From Rhizobium sp. Q54 (GTDB lineage Bacteria; Pseudomonadota; Alphaproteobacteria; SHVZ01), in NCBI GenBank assembly GCA_945871425.1, contig CAMBVS010000021.1, positions 1 through 56,853 of the forward strand: 56,853 nucleotides of DNA. The letters run 5' to 3'. The first letter of the stretch is position 1. Each line of letters starts with the position of its first letter. The notes under the pieces were generated by a model. It saw only the letters and a list, made by a program, of their open reading frames with translations, searched no databases and was not told where the DNA came from. This document shows, one piece after another, positions 1 to 7,647 of the stretch. The position numbers were made by a program, and so were the translations under genes.

Positions 1-130
1 TCTCGAGGGCTTGAACGGCATCTTCCAGGCCGCACGTGCACGCGCCCGCGGCTATCGAAACACCGCCACCTTCGTAACCATCATCTACCTGATCGCAGCC
101 CAGCTACCCGACATCCTAAAATCCACTTGA
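1..130 (+). CDS. ISL3-family transposase, C-terminal 42 residues (5' partial)
   Basis: Reading from base 2 gives 42 codons and a TGA stop at 128-130. The peptide contains GIFQAARARARGYRN and later IYLIAAQLP, the typical end of ISL3 transposases (family motif NGxxQxxKxxARGYR, then a hydrophobic tail). The enzyme is a DDE transposase acting on its own IS ends; only the tail after the catalytic Glu region is seen here. The start and most of the gene lie to the left of the window. Nothing suggests inactivation of this part. Confidence 0.8.
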   Translation, partial: LEGLNGIFQAARARARGYRNTATFVTIIYLIAAQLPDILKST

Positions 131-144
131 AACGTCGAAGAGCC
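1..144 (+). mobile_element. 3' end of an ISL3-family insertion sequence
   Basis: The window starts inside an insertion sequence. Its transposase tail ends at 130 and is followed 6 bases later by GAAGAGCC (137-144). The reverse complement, GGCTCTTC, is the hallmark terminal inverted repeat of ISL3-family elements, so the element ends at 144. ISL3 elements usually duplicate 8 bp of target, so 145-152 (aaaaagct) is the expected target duplication; the other copy lies outside the window. Confidence 0.8.
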
Positions 145-257
145 AAAAAGCTTTGCGATTACACCTCGCAGCCGGGCAGCGGCAGAGACAACCGCTTCAC
201 GCTGTTGGTCACCCAGGGCGCCCCGGGGATTGCCTGCCGCCCTTCATAATCGATGTA

Positions 258-533
258 TTAGGCCCCATATATCGGCTCAATCTCTCGCGGTGCCCCGAAC
301 TTGGCGCGAGGCGACTGCGGCTGAAAGAAATTCCCAAGCGCGGGCAAATCGGCCCAGTCCGAGCCGCAGGCAGCGCACCGCAAAGAGCGATTCAGGGTCG
401 GGATGCTGATTTCACGCCCATAACGCACGGCGAGGTCGGCAAGGGGCAGCATCCCCCAGTGGCCGCAGTCCTGGCAGTTGGCGCGCAGCTTGTGATCGTG
501 GTCGAGGAAGCCGAGCGTCGTCGGCTCGGTCAT
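258..533 (-). CDS. Small zinc-ribbon-like hypothetical protein (91 aa)
   Basis: This 91-residue protein has two cysteine pairs, CQDC near residue 20 and CAAC near residue 53, spaced as in a small zinc ribbon. I do not recognise a named family, although similar short proteins are common in alphaproteobacterial accessory DNA. It is the last gene of a minus-strand operon: its ATG overlaps the stop of the upstream 65-residue gene (530-533), which in turn overlaps the SRAP gene. The coupling suggests co-expression with an abasic-site repair protein. A DNA- or RNA-related zinc role is only inference. Confidence 0.6.
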   Translation of the reverse strand: MTEPTTLGFLDHDHKLRANCQDCGHWGMLPLADLAVRYGREISIPTLNRSLRCAACGSDWADLPALGNFFQPQSPRAKFGAPREIEPIYGA

Positions 534-727
534 GGCGTCGCCGGCGGTTCCTTCGCCACCACCATCCGGCCGACGTCGCCGTGATCATGGATGCCCTCGA
601 TCCGCACCCGCACGCTCGACCTGGCGCTTTCCTCGCTGCTCGGTTCTTCGAGCAGGAATCCGTCGAGCCATATCCCCCAGCGCTCGCCGTTGGGCGCGAT
701 GACGAAGGTGACCGTCTTCGCCATCAA
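530..727 (-). CDS. Small hypothetical protein (65 aa)
   Basis: This is a 65-residue protein starting MMAKTVTF, with no signal peptide, membrane segment or recognisable motif. Its start overlaps the stop of the SRAP gene by 4 bases (724-727) and its own stop overlaps the next ATG, so all three are probably translated by coupling from one mRNA. The sequence reads like a small beta-rich protein (alternating VTFVI and WGIWLDGF stretches). I cannot assign a function. Being sandwiched between two coupled genes is the main evidence that it is real. Confidence 0.5.
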   Translation of the reverse strand: MMAKTVTFVIAPNGERWGIWLDGFLLEEPSSEESARSSVRVRIEGIHDHGDVGRMVVAKEPPATP

Positions 728-1428
728 GGCGCGGACAGCGCGACGGGCGCGATCAGATCGGCGCCCTCGTTCTTGGAGTTATTGACCTTCGTCGACACCG
801 GGAAGTAGCGGAGCGTGCCGGGCTGCGAAGGCTTCAGCAGCGCCATCTGGTTGTCGAAAAGCGCGGGATCAGGATCGAGCCAGAGATCGAAGTCGGGCTG
901 TTCGAGGACCACGGGCATGCGATCATGGATGTGGGCAATGTCCGGCGACGGTGCGGCGGTGACGATGGTGAAGCTTTCCACCGGCTTCTCTCCCCATGCC
1001 GCCACGGCCTCGCCCTTCGGCGTCCAGGCCTCCCAGATCGCGGCGAAGGTGATCGGCTTGTCATCCTGCCGGACGAGGCGCCAGGGCTGCTTGGCGCCCT
1101 TCTCTCCGGTCCACTCGTAGTAGCCGCAGGCGACGGCGAGCGCGTGCCGCTTGCGAACGGCATCCCTGAAGCTCGGCAACGTCGTGACGGTCTCTACGCG
1201 CGCGTTGACCATCATGGGCAGCTTCTTCGGGTCCTTCGCGAAGAACGGGATCAGACCCCATCGCATCATCGAGGCGCGGCGCTTCCCGTCGGCGTCGCGG
1301 CGGATCACAAGGGACTGCTGGGTCGGCGCCACGTTCGACCTCGGGTCGAGATTCATCGGCGCGTTCGACAAAGCGTAGAGAGCATGCAGCTCGGACCACG
1401 ACAGGCGATTGGAGAAGCGTCCGCACAT
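724..1428 (-). CDS. yedK: SOS response-associated peptidase (SRAP/YedK, HMCES family)
   Basis: The 234-residue protein has the full SRAP pattern: Met1-Cys2-Gly-Arg at the start (Cys2 becomes the N-terminus after methionine removal and forms the thiazolidine crosslink), NARVET near residue 76, GYYEW around residue 103 and HDRMP around residue 168. The family shields abasic sites in single-stranded DNA by forming a stable crosslink. Length is normal for the family. It heads a three-gene coupled operon with two small proteins downstream. I see no perfect LexA box just upstream of 1428; GAAC at 1477 lacks its partner. Transcription may start in the gap at 1429-1459. Confidence 0.93.
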   Translation of the reverse strand: MCGRFSNRLSWSELHALYALSNAPMNLDPRSNVAPTQQSLVIRRDADGKRRASMMRWGLIPFFAKDPKKLPMMVNARVETVTTLPSFRDAVRKRHALAVACGYYEWTGEKGAKQPWRLVRQDDKPITFAAIWEAWTPKGEAVAAWGEKPVESFTIVTAAPSPDIAHIHDRMPVVLEQPDFDLWLDPDPALFDNQMALLKPSQPGTLRYFPVSTKVNNSKNEGADLIAPVALSAP

Positions 1429-1459
1429 GCGTGGATCTTAGCCGAGGCGACCGGGCAAA

Positions 1460-2206
1460 TCAGGGAACCGACTTCGAGACGTGCGGGTAGTTTCGGCAGA
1501 TCACATCAATAAGCTCGAAGATAATTTGCTCCCTACGCGATCGCTCTAGTAGCTCGATGCAGGAAAGTGGCAAGTTTTGTACGTTCACTTCATCTTCCAT
1601 CTTTCTTCCGAATAGGTCGAACCACAGCACTTTGACGTCCGAGAGCGTGAGCGTCTCGGTAAGGTAGAATCGCAGCCGGTTTACCTGAACCTCACGCAAC
1701 TTATCTTGGCACGACTTCCACGCCAGAGTCTTGTCATCAAACGACTTTCGCAAAATCTCCCGCGGCTCGATCGACGCGATAGTTGCCAACTGGCTTCGGA
1801 GGAAGTTGAGCAGTTTGTTGAGTGCGTTAGTGAGCGATGATCGTGCGTCGATGTAGAGTAACCCCCGAAATTCGAAGGGCACTTCGACATTCGACAGGAG
1901 CACAGGTACCGGCGTCAGCTTCTTCTTGTCAGCCAAGTCCACAGCCGTGCTTATCTCCCGCTGGACCCACGGTGAGGCATTGGAATTTTCACTCACGAGG
2001 AGAACGAAATAGTCGGTATTGCTAAGGCCTTCCAAGATTTTGGCTGCTATGCGATCGCCGGGCTTTGCGTCATTTTGGTCCCTCCATACGCTAATTTTCC
2101 CGGCAAGAATCGGATCCTCCTTCAGAGCCGCTTCGATCCTCGTTGCCTTATCCTGGTCTTTCCAACTGTAGCTGATGAAGACCTGCGACTTCTTAGTTTC
2201 GAGCAT
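1460..2206 (-). CDS. TIR-domain protein with C-terminal adaptor-like (EAD/death-like) domain
   Basis: The N-terminus is a TIR domain (about residues 7-140): QVFISYSWKD as first strand, FVLLVSENS in the middle, and SPWVQREIS with Glu84 as the candidate NADase glutamate. Residues about 174-242 resemble the short helical effector-associated or bacterial death-like domains of bacterial immunity proteins (LRFYL, then VKVLWFDLFG, then a tail of the type RREQIIFELIDVICRNYP). Such modules recruit partners carrying like domains. I chose the ATG at 2204-2206 because GAGGA lies 6 bases upstream; an ATG at 2281 would add 25 residues lacking TIR features. The gene diverges from the TIR-like/caspase operon, and base composition is lower in GC than the core genes. 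It is probably an immune effector that cleaves NAD+. Confidence 0.8.
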   Translation of the reverse strand: MLETKKSQVFISYSWKDQDKATRIEAALKEDPILAGKISVWRDQNDAKPGDRIAAKILEGLSNTDYFVLLVSENSNASPWVQREISTAVDLADKKKLTPVPVLLSNVEVPFEFRGLLYIDARSSLTNALNKLLNFLRSQLATIASIEPREILRKSFDDKTLAWKSCQDKLREVQVNRLRFYLTETLTLSDVKVLWFDLFGRKMEDEVNVQNLPLSCIELLERSRREQIIFELIDVICRNYPHVSKSVP

Positions 2207-2345
2207 CCTCATTCCTCGCGCGGCTTGCTTATCCCCACATGCTGCCTTGCAAAAGCCAGGCTTGTCCATGGCGGGTTGCATGACCTTTTATATGCAACTA
2301 CTGTGAGAAATTGGGGCTGGAGCACGCTGTGCAACGGGGGGTGAG

Positions 2346-2717
2346 ATGGCAGCTACGAAGGTAGTTTTTGTCGCGTTTGCGATTGAGGATGAGCGACAGC
2401 GTGACTTCTTGAAGGGCCAGTCCCTTCACCCGCGTGCTCCCTTTGAGTTCATCGATATGTCGGTGAAGGAGCCGTATTCAAGCGAGTGGAAGGATCGCGT
2501 GCGGACCCGCATCCGGCGCTCTGATGGCGTCATTGCATTGGTCAGTAGTAACTCGCTTAACTCGTCCGGTCAGAAGTGGGAGATCGAGTGCGCCAAGGAA
2601 GAGCGGAAGCCCATCCGGGGCATCTGGGCATACACCAGCGACCGCACCAACCTGGTGGGCGTCAACACGACTGTTTGGAACGACGCCAACATCACCGCAT
2701 TTATCGACTCCCTATAG
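2346..2717 (+). CDS. ThsB-like TIR-like (DUF1863/MTH538) protein
   Basis: This 123-residue protein is almost a bare TIR-like domain: [12 protein letters not shown] as first strand, [11 protein letters not shown] with Trp48, [20 protein letters not shown], then [10 protein letters not shown] with Glu79 or Glu81 as the candidate catalytic acid, and IRGIWAY as a late strand. The pattern matches the TIR-like family that includes ThsB of Thoeris, where the enzyme makes a cyclic ADP-ribose-type signal on infection. GGGGGT lies just upstream of the ATG. The caspase-like gene starts 7 bases after its stop, so the two are one operon. That layout suggests a signal producer feeding the protease. The substrate and product are not shown by sequence. 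Confidence 0.8.
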   Translation: MAATKVVFVAFAIEDERQRDFLKGQSLHPRAPFEFIDMSVKEPYSSEWKDRVRTRIRRSDGVIALVSSNSLNSSGQKWEIECAKEERKPIRGIWAYTSDRTNLVGVNTTVWNDANITAFIDSL

Positions 2718-2724
2718 GTGCGCC

Positions 2725-3729
2725 GTGCGAAAGGCGCTCATCGTCGGCATCGACCACTACAAGCACATCTCGAAACTTCGAGGAGCCGTCAACGACGCTC
2801 GAGAGGTGAAGAAAGTACTGGAGCGTCACGCAGACGGGACGGTCAACTTCGCTCAGCCGAAACTGTTGGTCAGCACTGGTCCTAAGGACATCGTGGTGCG
2901 CACGAAGCTTAGGGAGGCGGTGCAAGAACTCTTCGCTGACAAAGTTGATATCGCTCTTTTCTACTTCTCGGGTCACGGCTATATCGACAGCACCGGCGGG
3001 TTCTTGTGCGGCAGCGATTGCAAGACAGGCAACGACGGGGTGGCGCTGAACGAAGTGGTGGCGATGGCATCCCAGTCGCCCGCAACGAACAAGGTCATAG
3101 TTATTGACTGTTGCCATAGCGGCATCGCCGGTGATCGTTCGACGCAGAAGGGCACCGCCGAGGTCGCATCTGGAATGACGATTCTTACGGCGTCGACAGC
3201 CGATCAGTACGCGCTGGAAAATGGAGGTAACACACCCGGAGGGGTATTCACCGGTCTCATGGTGGATGCGCTTGAGGGCGCTTCTGCAAATCTTCTCGGC
3301 GACGTGACGCCGGGCAGCGTGTACGCCCACATCGATCAGTCGCTCGGGCCTTGGTCGGGGCAACGGCCGGTGTTCAAGACGAATGTTCAGAGCTTTGTGT
3401 CGCTGCGGAAGGCGATGCCCTCGATCTCCCTAGCTGAACTGCAGGCGATTTCTCAGCACTTTCCGACCGATGGATTCGAGTTTCCTCTGGACCCGGCATA
3501 CGAGCCGGAGCGCAACGAGGAGCAGAAGATGAACCCAAAGATTCCGCCTCCTGATCCCGTCAAGAACGCTGTGTTTGCGGTTCTTCAGAACTACGTGAAA
3601 GTCAATTTGGTGCGGCCAAATGGTGCCTCGAAGCCTCACATGTGGCACGCCGCAATGGAGAGTAAGTCCTGCAACCTTACTGTACTCGGCGAGCACTATC
3701 GACGCCTTGCGGCCGCTGGGGTGATATGA
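2725..3729 (+). CDS. Caspase-like (peptidase C14) protein, likely immune effector
   Basis: The GTG at 2725 is preferred because AGGTG sits 4 bases upstream and translation then begins [10 protein letters not shown], the usual first strand of caspase folds. The 334-residue protein carries the dyad: YFSGHG (His84) and IDCCHSG (Cys130). The caspase domain covers about residues 1-240. The remaining 95 or so residues (after [10 protein letters not shown]) are a separate C-terminal region, ending [14 protein letters not shown], that I cannot name and that could be the sensing part. It lies between the ThsB-like TIR gene (7 bases upstream) and a small RyR-like gene (6 bases downstream). The likely role is a protease that destroys cell proteins once activated, as in caspase-type Thoeris. 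Activation by a TIR product is inference. Confidence 0.85.
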   Translation: MRKALIVGIDHYKHISKLRGAVNDAREVKKVLERHADGTVNFAQPKLLVSTGPKDIVVRTKLREAVQELFADKVDIALFYFSGHGYIDSTGGFLCGSDCKTGNDGVALNEVVAMASQSPATNKVIVIDCCHSGIAGDRSTQKGTAEVASGMTILTASTADQYALENGGNTPGGVFTGLMVDALEGASANLLGDVTPGSVYAHIDQSLGPWSGQRPVFKTNVQSFVSLRKAMPSISLAELQAISQHFPTDGFEFPLDPAYEPERNEEQKMNPKIPPPDPVKNAVFAVLQNYVKVNLVRPNGASKPHMWHAAMESKSCNLTVLGEHYRRLAAAGVI

Positions 3730-3735
3730 TCGTAC

Positions 3736-4011
3736 ATGGAACGGCCCCGCATTGAAGCGGCCTTGGCGGCAGCCCTTGAGGAACTCGCAGCGATAGAGCA
3801 CGCTCGCTGGGCGCACTGGCAAGGCTACATGCACAGCAAGGCGACAAGACGGACGGATGGCTCATTGGTCATTCCTGCCGATCTTGCGGCGCGTTGGGAA
3901 AAGCAGATCGCGACGCCCTACGCTAACCTCACGGAAACCGAAAAGCAGAGCGACCGAGACCAAGTGCAAAAGTATCTGCCCGTGATCGCCGAAGCTTTGA
4001 CCAGGGTTTAG
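3736..4011 (+). CDS. Small RyR-domain-like protein
   Basis: This 91-residue protein has the signature of the RyR-like domain: AAIEHARWAHW near residues 18-28, then PYANLTETEKQSDRDQV near residues 61-77 (family pattern LAxxEHxxW ... YxxLxExEKxxDRxxV). RyR-like domains are known from ryanodine receptors and from predicted bacterial nucleotide-sensing conflict systems. It starts 6 bases after the caspase stop with no good ribosome site of its own, so it is probably the third gene of the TIR-like/caspase operon. It might bind the nucleotide signal or act as adaptor or inhibitor; none of this is shown. It converges on umuC, 19 bases away. Confidence 0.65.
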   Translation: MERPRIEAALAAALEELAAIEHARWAHWQGYMHSKATRRTDGSLVIPADLAARWEKQIATPYANLTETEKQSDRDQVQKYLPVIAEALTRV

Positions 4012-4030
4012 TCGCCGGGTCCGCTAGGGG

Positions 4031-5320
4031 TCAGACGCGGACATCGGTTCCTGGCCGAGGGACCTCCAGTAGCTCCTCCCAGCACGTCGTGTAGCGATTA
4101 GACAGCCGCTCCCGCCGGAGCTTCCACGGCCGGCGAACGCCGCCGCCGGCGAGAGCGACAGTGTCGCGGCCGAAGCGGCGATTGAGCATGTCCATCGCCC
4201 GCATCCGAGCGATGGACGCCTCGGTATCCGGCCGGTCGAAGAGGCCACCGCTCACCCGCGCCGCGGGCACCAAGCCCAACAGCATCACGCCGGCCTTCTT
4301 GTAGCGGTAGCCGTCGCGCCAGATCGACTCCAAGGCGAGCACGGCGGCGCCAGCGAGGCGCCCGGTGTCGGAGGTTGCCACGGGCAGATGCGCCGGGCAG
4401 GTGACATGGCGCTGAGGGTCGGCCGGCTTGAACGGGTTCGTCTCTATGAAGACGACCAGGTGCGCAGTCGCGAGCCGCTGGCGCCGAAGCTTCTCGGCCG
4501 CCCTGGAGACGTAGGCGACGACTGCCTCCCGCATGTGATCGAGCTTCAAGACCGGCTGCCCGAACGATCTCGACGCGATGATCGACTTCCGATCCGGCAC
4601 GACCTCGTCCAACGCCAGACAGGAGATGCCGCGAAGCTCGTAGACCATCCGCTCGGTGACGACGCCGAAGCGCTCGCGGATGAAACGCGGATCGGCATCG
4701 CGGAGATCGAGCGGCCGATTGATGCCAACGGCCTGAAGACGCGCCGACAGACGGCCGGCTATGCCCCAGAGGTCCTGGAGTTGGAAGCGACTGAGCGCCT
4801 CCTCCTGGTCGGCCACCGTCATCAGCGCGCGCACGCCGCCCGAGGCCTGATCCTTCTTCGCCGCCTTGTTGGCGAGCTTGGCGAGAACCTTGGTCGGAGC
4901 GATGCCGACCGACACGGGGATGCCTGTCCATTGGTAGACTGTGGACCGCAGGTGTCGCGCATGGTGCTCCAACCGATCCTCGAAACCCCCGAGGCCGAGG
5001 AACGCCTCGTCGATGGAGTAGACCTCGAACTGGGGCGAGAACGCGGCCAGCACCCGCATGACGCGCGCGCTCATGTCGCCATAGAGCGTGTAGTTGCTCG
5101 ACCTGACGATGACGCCCAGCCGCTCAAACCTCTCCCGCGTCAGGTGCCAGGGCACGCCCATCTCGATGCCCAGCGCCTTCGCCTCGTTCGAGCGGGCGAT
5201 CACGCAGCCGTCGTTGTTGGACAGCACCACCACGGGCTTGTCGCGAAGCTCGGGCTGGAACAGCCGCTCGCACGACGCGTAGAAATTGTTGCAGTCGACC
5301 AGGGCAAAGGGGCCGGACAT
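4031..5320 (-). CDS. umuC: UmuC, catalytic subunit of DNA polymerase V
   Basis: This is a Y-family polymerase of 429 residues. The N-terminus FALVDCNNFYASCE carries the first catalytic Asp and steric gate region, and YSIDEAFL supplies the Asp-Glu pair. Helix-hairpin-helix and little-finger regions follow. The C-terminal 50 residues (RFGRDTVALAG ... RYTTCWEELL) are the DUF4113 tail typical of UmuC rather than DinB. It copies past DNA lesions together with processed UmuD. Its ATG overlaps the umuD stop by one base, so translation is coupled. Extra umuDC copies are frequent on plasmids and islands, in keeping with its accessory neighbourhood. Confidence 0.95.
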   Translation of the reverse strand: MSGPFALVDCNNFYASCERLFQPELRDKPVVVLSNNDGCVIARSNEAKALGIEMGVPWHLTRERFERLGVIVRSSNYTLYGDMSARVMRVLAAFSPQFEVYSIDEAFLGLGGFEDRLEHHARHLRSTVYQWTGIPVSVGIAPTKVLAKLANKAAKKDQASGGVRALMTVADQEEALSRFQLQDLWGIAGRLSARLQAVGINRPLDLRDADPRFIRERFGVVTERMVYELRGISCLALDEVVPDRKSIIASRSFGQPVLKLDHMREAVVAYVSRAAEKLRRQRLATAHLVVFIETNPFKPADPQRHVTCPAHLPVATSDTGRLAGAAVLALESIWRDGYRYKKAGVMLLGLVPAARVSGGLFDRPDTEASIARMRAMDMLNRRFGRDTVALAGGGVRRPWKLRRERLSNRYTTCWEELLEVPRPGTDVRV

Positions 5321-5778
5321 TAGAACGTCCGGATCGACCGGCGCAGCACGCCCCAGACTTCGAAACTGCGGTCCTCGGTCACGACGATGTCGGCGTGGTC
5401 CGGGCTCTCTGCCTGAAGCAGGATGTCGCGCCCGCGGTGGAAGTACCGCTTGATGGTGAACTCGCCGTCGAGGATCGCGAGAACGATGCAGCCCGTCGTC
5501 GGCGTCCTGGCGCGGTTGATGACGGCATAGTCGCCGTCAAAGAGCCCAGCCCCCTTCATGCTGTCGCCGCGGATACGCACGACGAACGTCGCGGCCTCGT
5601 CCTCGATGATCAGGTCGTTGAAGTCGAGCCGCTGCTCCAGATAGTCGTCCGCCGGGGATGGGAAGCCAGCAGCCGCTCGGTCGAAGGCAAGGGGGATGCT
5701 GGCCACACGACGGCGGCAGAACCGCGCTAAATCTTTGAACATGTTGATGAACGGCGCGACCTGAGCCAAGCGAGCCAT
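5320..5778 (-). CDS. umuD: UmuD, S24-family self-cleaving polymerase V subunit
   Basis: The 152-residue protein has the LexA/UmuD layout: cleavage site Ala37-Gly38 within AAAGFPSP, catalytic Ser73 in RGDSMKG, and Lys110 in GEFTIKRY. The AGFPSPADDYLEQRLD stretch is close to the equivalent of E. coli UmuD. The N-terminal arm before the cleavage site is slightly longer than usual (37 residues), so an internal start is possible. RecA-induced cleavage would give UmuD', which activates UmuC. A LexA box lies just 9-23 bases before the ATG, leaving almost no leader and no Shine-Dalgarno. Confidence 0.92.
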   Translation of the reverse strand: MARLAQVAPFINMFKDLARFCRRRVASIPLAFDRAAAGFPSPADDYLEQRLDFNDLIIEDEAATFVVRIRGDSMKGAGLFDGDYAVINRARTPTTGCIVLAILDGEFTIKRYFHRGRDILLQAESPDHADIVVTEDRSFEVWGVLRRSIRTF

Positions 5779-5786
5779 CGAGCGTT

Positions 5787-5801
5787 GTTCCTATTATGTT
5801 C
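5787..5801 (-). promoter_or_regulatory. SOS box (alphaproteobacterial LexA site) of umuDC
   Basis: On the plus strand this reads GTTC-CTATTAT-GTTC; on the minus strand GAAC-ATAATAG-GAAC. This is an exact match to the GAAC-N7-GAAC direct repeat bound by alphaproteobacterial LexA. A near-consensus -10 hexamer CATAAT lies inside the box on the minus strand, so LexA binding would block polymerase directly. The box is also 24 bases before the ATG of the rightward hypothetical gene at 5826, which might share the control. Confidence 0.9.
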
Positions 5802-5825
5802 AGGTGATAATGTCGCCGATGCCGG

Positions 5826-6557
5826 ATGGCTGCAAGCGAGCTTCCGGCATTCGCGGAACGCAGGATGAGGCCGATGACGCTCCGCTATCGGATCGAAGGT
5901 GAACTGGTTGAAGGTAATCGGGTCGCCATCCTCCCGCACGGCTGGCTGCGGGACGAGGAGGAGAAGAACCGTACAGACGCAGTCGGGTACGCCGCCGTCG
6001 ACATCGAGAAGCCAGGTTCAGCCGACCCGCACGTCAGAGGCTGGGGCACGACGAAAGAGGCTGCGATCGAGGCAGCGGCGCGAGCAGGCTTCGTGGCCAC
6101 GAACCTGAAGGTTTACGCCTGCTCCAAGGACCTTCACGCGCGTCTCGGGTTCTTGGACGTACCTTGCTGGCTACGCAACGGGATCGCCTACTCCCGCGAA
6201 GAAGTCTCGCCCTTTGAATCCGTGGTCGAGTGGATCGGGTTCGCGGTCGTGGCCAACAAGCGACCCGACATGAGGGGGGCGGAATGGCCCGCCATGAACC
6301 ATCTGATCCAGAAGATCGTGATCGCCTACCTTGAGGGACACCCCGCGGTCGGCGTCAACGACCAGGGTATTTTCGGCTGGACGGCGAAGGCGAAGAAGCG
6401 CGGCACGGTTCCGCCTGGAGAAGCCGTAGCTCCGATCAACTCGGACGTCGCCATCGCGGCGACGGAGATCATCGACAATCTGAAGGACAGAGAGATCGAG
6501 AAGGCCTTCAAGAAGGTGATGAAGAAGCACCGTAGGGGCAGCGGACGGGCGCACTAA
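5826..6557 (+). CDS. Hypothetical protein, possibly SOS-linked
   Basis: This protein has up to 243 residues and no recognised family. It has no signal peptide or membrane helix. The middle holds a Trp-rich stretch (VEWIGFAVVANK, GAEWPAMNHL), and the end is strongly basic with a probable helix (DREIEKAFKKVMKKHRRG). The ATG at 5826 gives the longest product; the ATG at 5874 is a good alternative since AGGATGAGG lies just before it and the reading then begins TLRYRIEGEL. It diverges from umuDC, with the LexA box in between, so DNA-damage control is possible. The basic tail would fit nucleic-acid contact, but this is speculation. Confidence 0.55.
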   Translation: MAASELPAFAERRMRPMTLRYRIEGELVEGNRVAILPHGWLRDEEEKNRTDAVGYAAVDIEKPGSADPHVRGWGTTKEAAIEAAARAGFVATNLKVYACSKDLHARLGFLDVPCWLRNGIAYSREEVSPFESVVEWIGFAVVANKRPDMRGAEWPAMNHLIQKIVIAYLEGHPAVGVNDQGIFGWTAKAKKRGTVPPGEAVAPINSDVAIAATEIIDNLKDREIEKAFKKVMKKHRRGSGRAH

Positions 6558-7018
6558 GAGCCTGCGCATCGTCAGCCCGCGCGGTCGAAGAAAATGAGCT
6601 GTGGGATATCGAGCGAGGATTTGAAGCGACGACATTGCTGGCCATGTCCTCGCTCCAACCGAGCCGGCCACGACGACGATTTGACAAGCCGCCATCCCCC
6701 TCCCTCCCCGATGGCAAGAGGGACCCGCCGATTTTAGAAATACACGGGGCCGATTTTGGGGAGGGCCGAACGCCAGATGGGAACAGAATTCAACAAGGTG
6801 AAGCTGCCACCAGAACCGTGACGACCGGACGGGCACGTACACCAGCAGAAAGAGGACCCGCCCTCAGGCAAGTGCCTCCGTGGGGGGCCGATCCCCGCCT
6901 GAGCCCGAACCCATAGGGACCCTGGCACTTTCGTTCGGTCGGCCCGTGCAGCAGCCTTCCCCGTTTCGTATGTACGTCTGCGCCAGCGTCGGCAATTCGT
7001 CTGTACGATTGAGGGCAA
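6558..7018. other. Gap without a convincing gene
   Basis: This is 461 bases between the hypothetical gene and the convergent Sel1 gene. Open frames exist on both strands (for example 6635-6916 plus), but they lack family resemblance, good ribosome sites and plausible protein composition. I see no RNA gene, repeat or clear terminator. Confidence 0.5.
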
Positions 7019-7618
7019 CTACCACCCGCAGTCCTTGAACTTCGACTGCTGGCACTTCCGCGCCATCTCCTGCGCACGTTCGATCTGCGCCGGCGTCATC
7101 ATGGAGGCGACAAATGCCATTTTGTCTTTGGCGAAGGAACTGTTTTCCGAAGCTGCGAGATTGAACCACATGTGTGCGCGCGAATTGTCCTGCGCGACTC
7201 CGTGTCCTCTTTCGTACATGAATCCAAGATTGAGATGGGCAAGCCAGAGCCCCTGCTCGGCTGCCAATCTCCGCCACCTCACTGCTTCCTTGTAGTCCTG
7301 AAGGACGCCCTCTCCATCCTCGTACATACTGCCCAGCCTGTTCTGCGACGCTGCAAATCCCTGGGCCGCTGCCTTTCGCAGCCAGACCTGGGACTCCTTG
7401 TAGTCCAGAGCGACACCTCGACCTAGAGAGTACAAGATCGCTAGCGCGTGCTGTCCCTCGGGAACTCCCTGCTCGGCCATCGGTCGCACCAGTCTCAGCA
7501 CCGTCGCATAGTCCCCACTATCATATGCGGCGTACACGTCATCCATCGGGTCCGCGCTCACGCCCTGCCCGATGCCCAGCAGCGCGCCGACGATCAGCAG
7601 TCCGATCAGCTTGCGCAC
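7019..7618 (-). CDS. Secreted Sel1-like repeat protein
   Basis: The GTG at 7616-7618 is chosen because GGAGGG lies 7 bases upstream and translation then starts directly with a signal peptide (KLIGLLIVGALLGIG, cleavage near VSA-DP). The mature 180 residues hold at least three Sel1-type TPR units: QHALAILYSLGRGVALDYKE, SQNRLGSMYEDGEGVLQDYK and HLNLGFMYERGHGVAQD, each followed by an A-x-x-W helix. The C-terminus has two Cys (CQQSKFKDC) that could pair. Sel1 proteins are periplasmic or surface scaffolds for protein contacts; the partner is unknown. It lies 29 bases after the nuclease gene, on the same strand. Confidence 0.8.
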   Translation of the reverse strand: MRKLIGLLIVGALLGIGQGVSADPMDDVYAAYDSGDYATVLRLVRPMAEQGVPEGQHALAILYSLGRGVALDYKESQVWLRKAAAQGFAASQNRLGSMYEDGEGVLQDYKEAVRWRRLAAEQGLWLAHLNLGFMYERGHGVAQDNSRAHMWFNLAASENSSFAKDKMAFVASMMTPAQIERAQEMARKCQQSKFKDCGW

Positions 7619-7647
7619 GGTTCGTCCCTCCCGGGCCTGGAATGCGA

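Noticed and set aside
1477..1491. Partial LexA box upstream of the SRAP gene
   Set aside because: GAAC is present, but the second half reads GAGA and not GAAC, and it lies inside the TIR gene.
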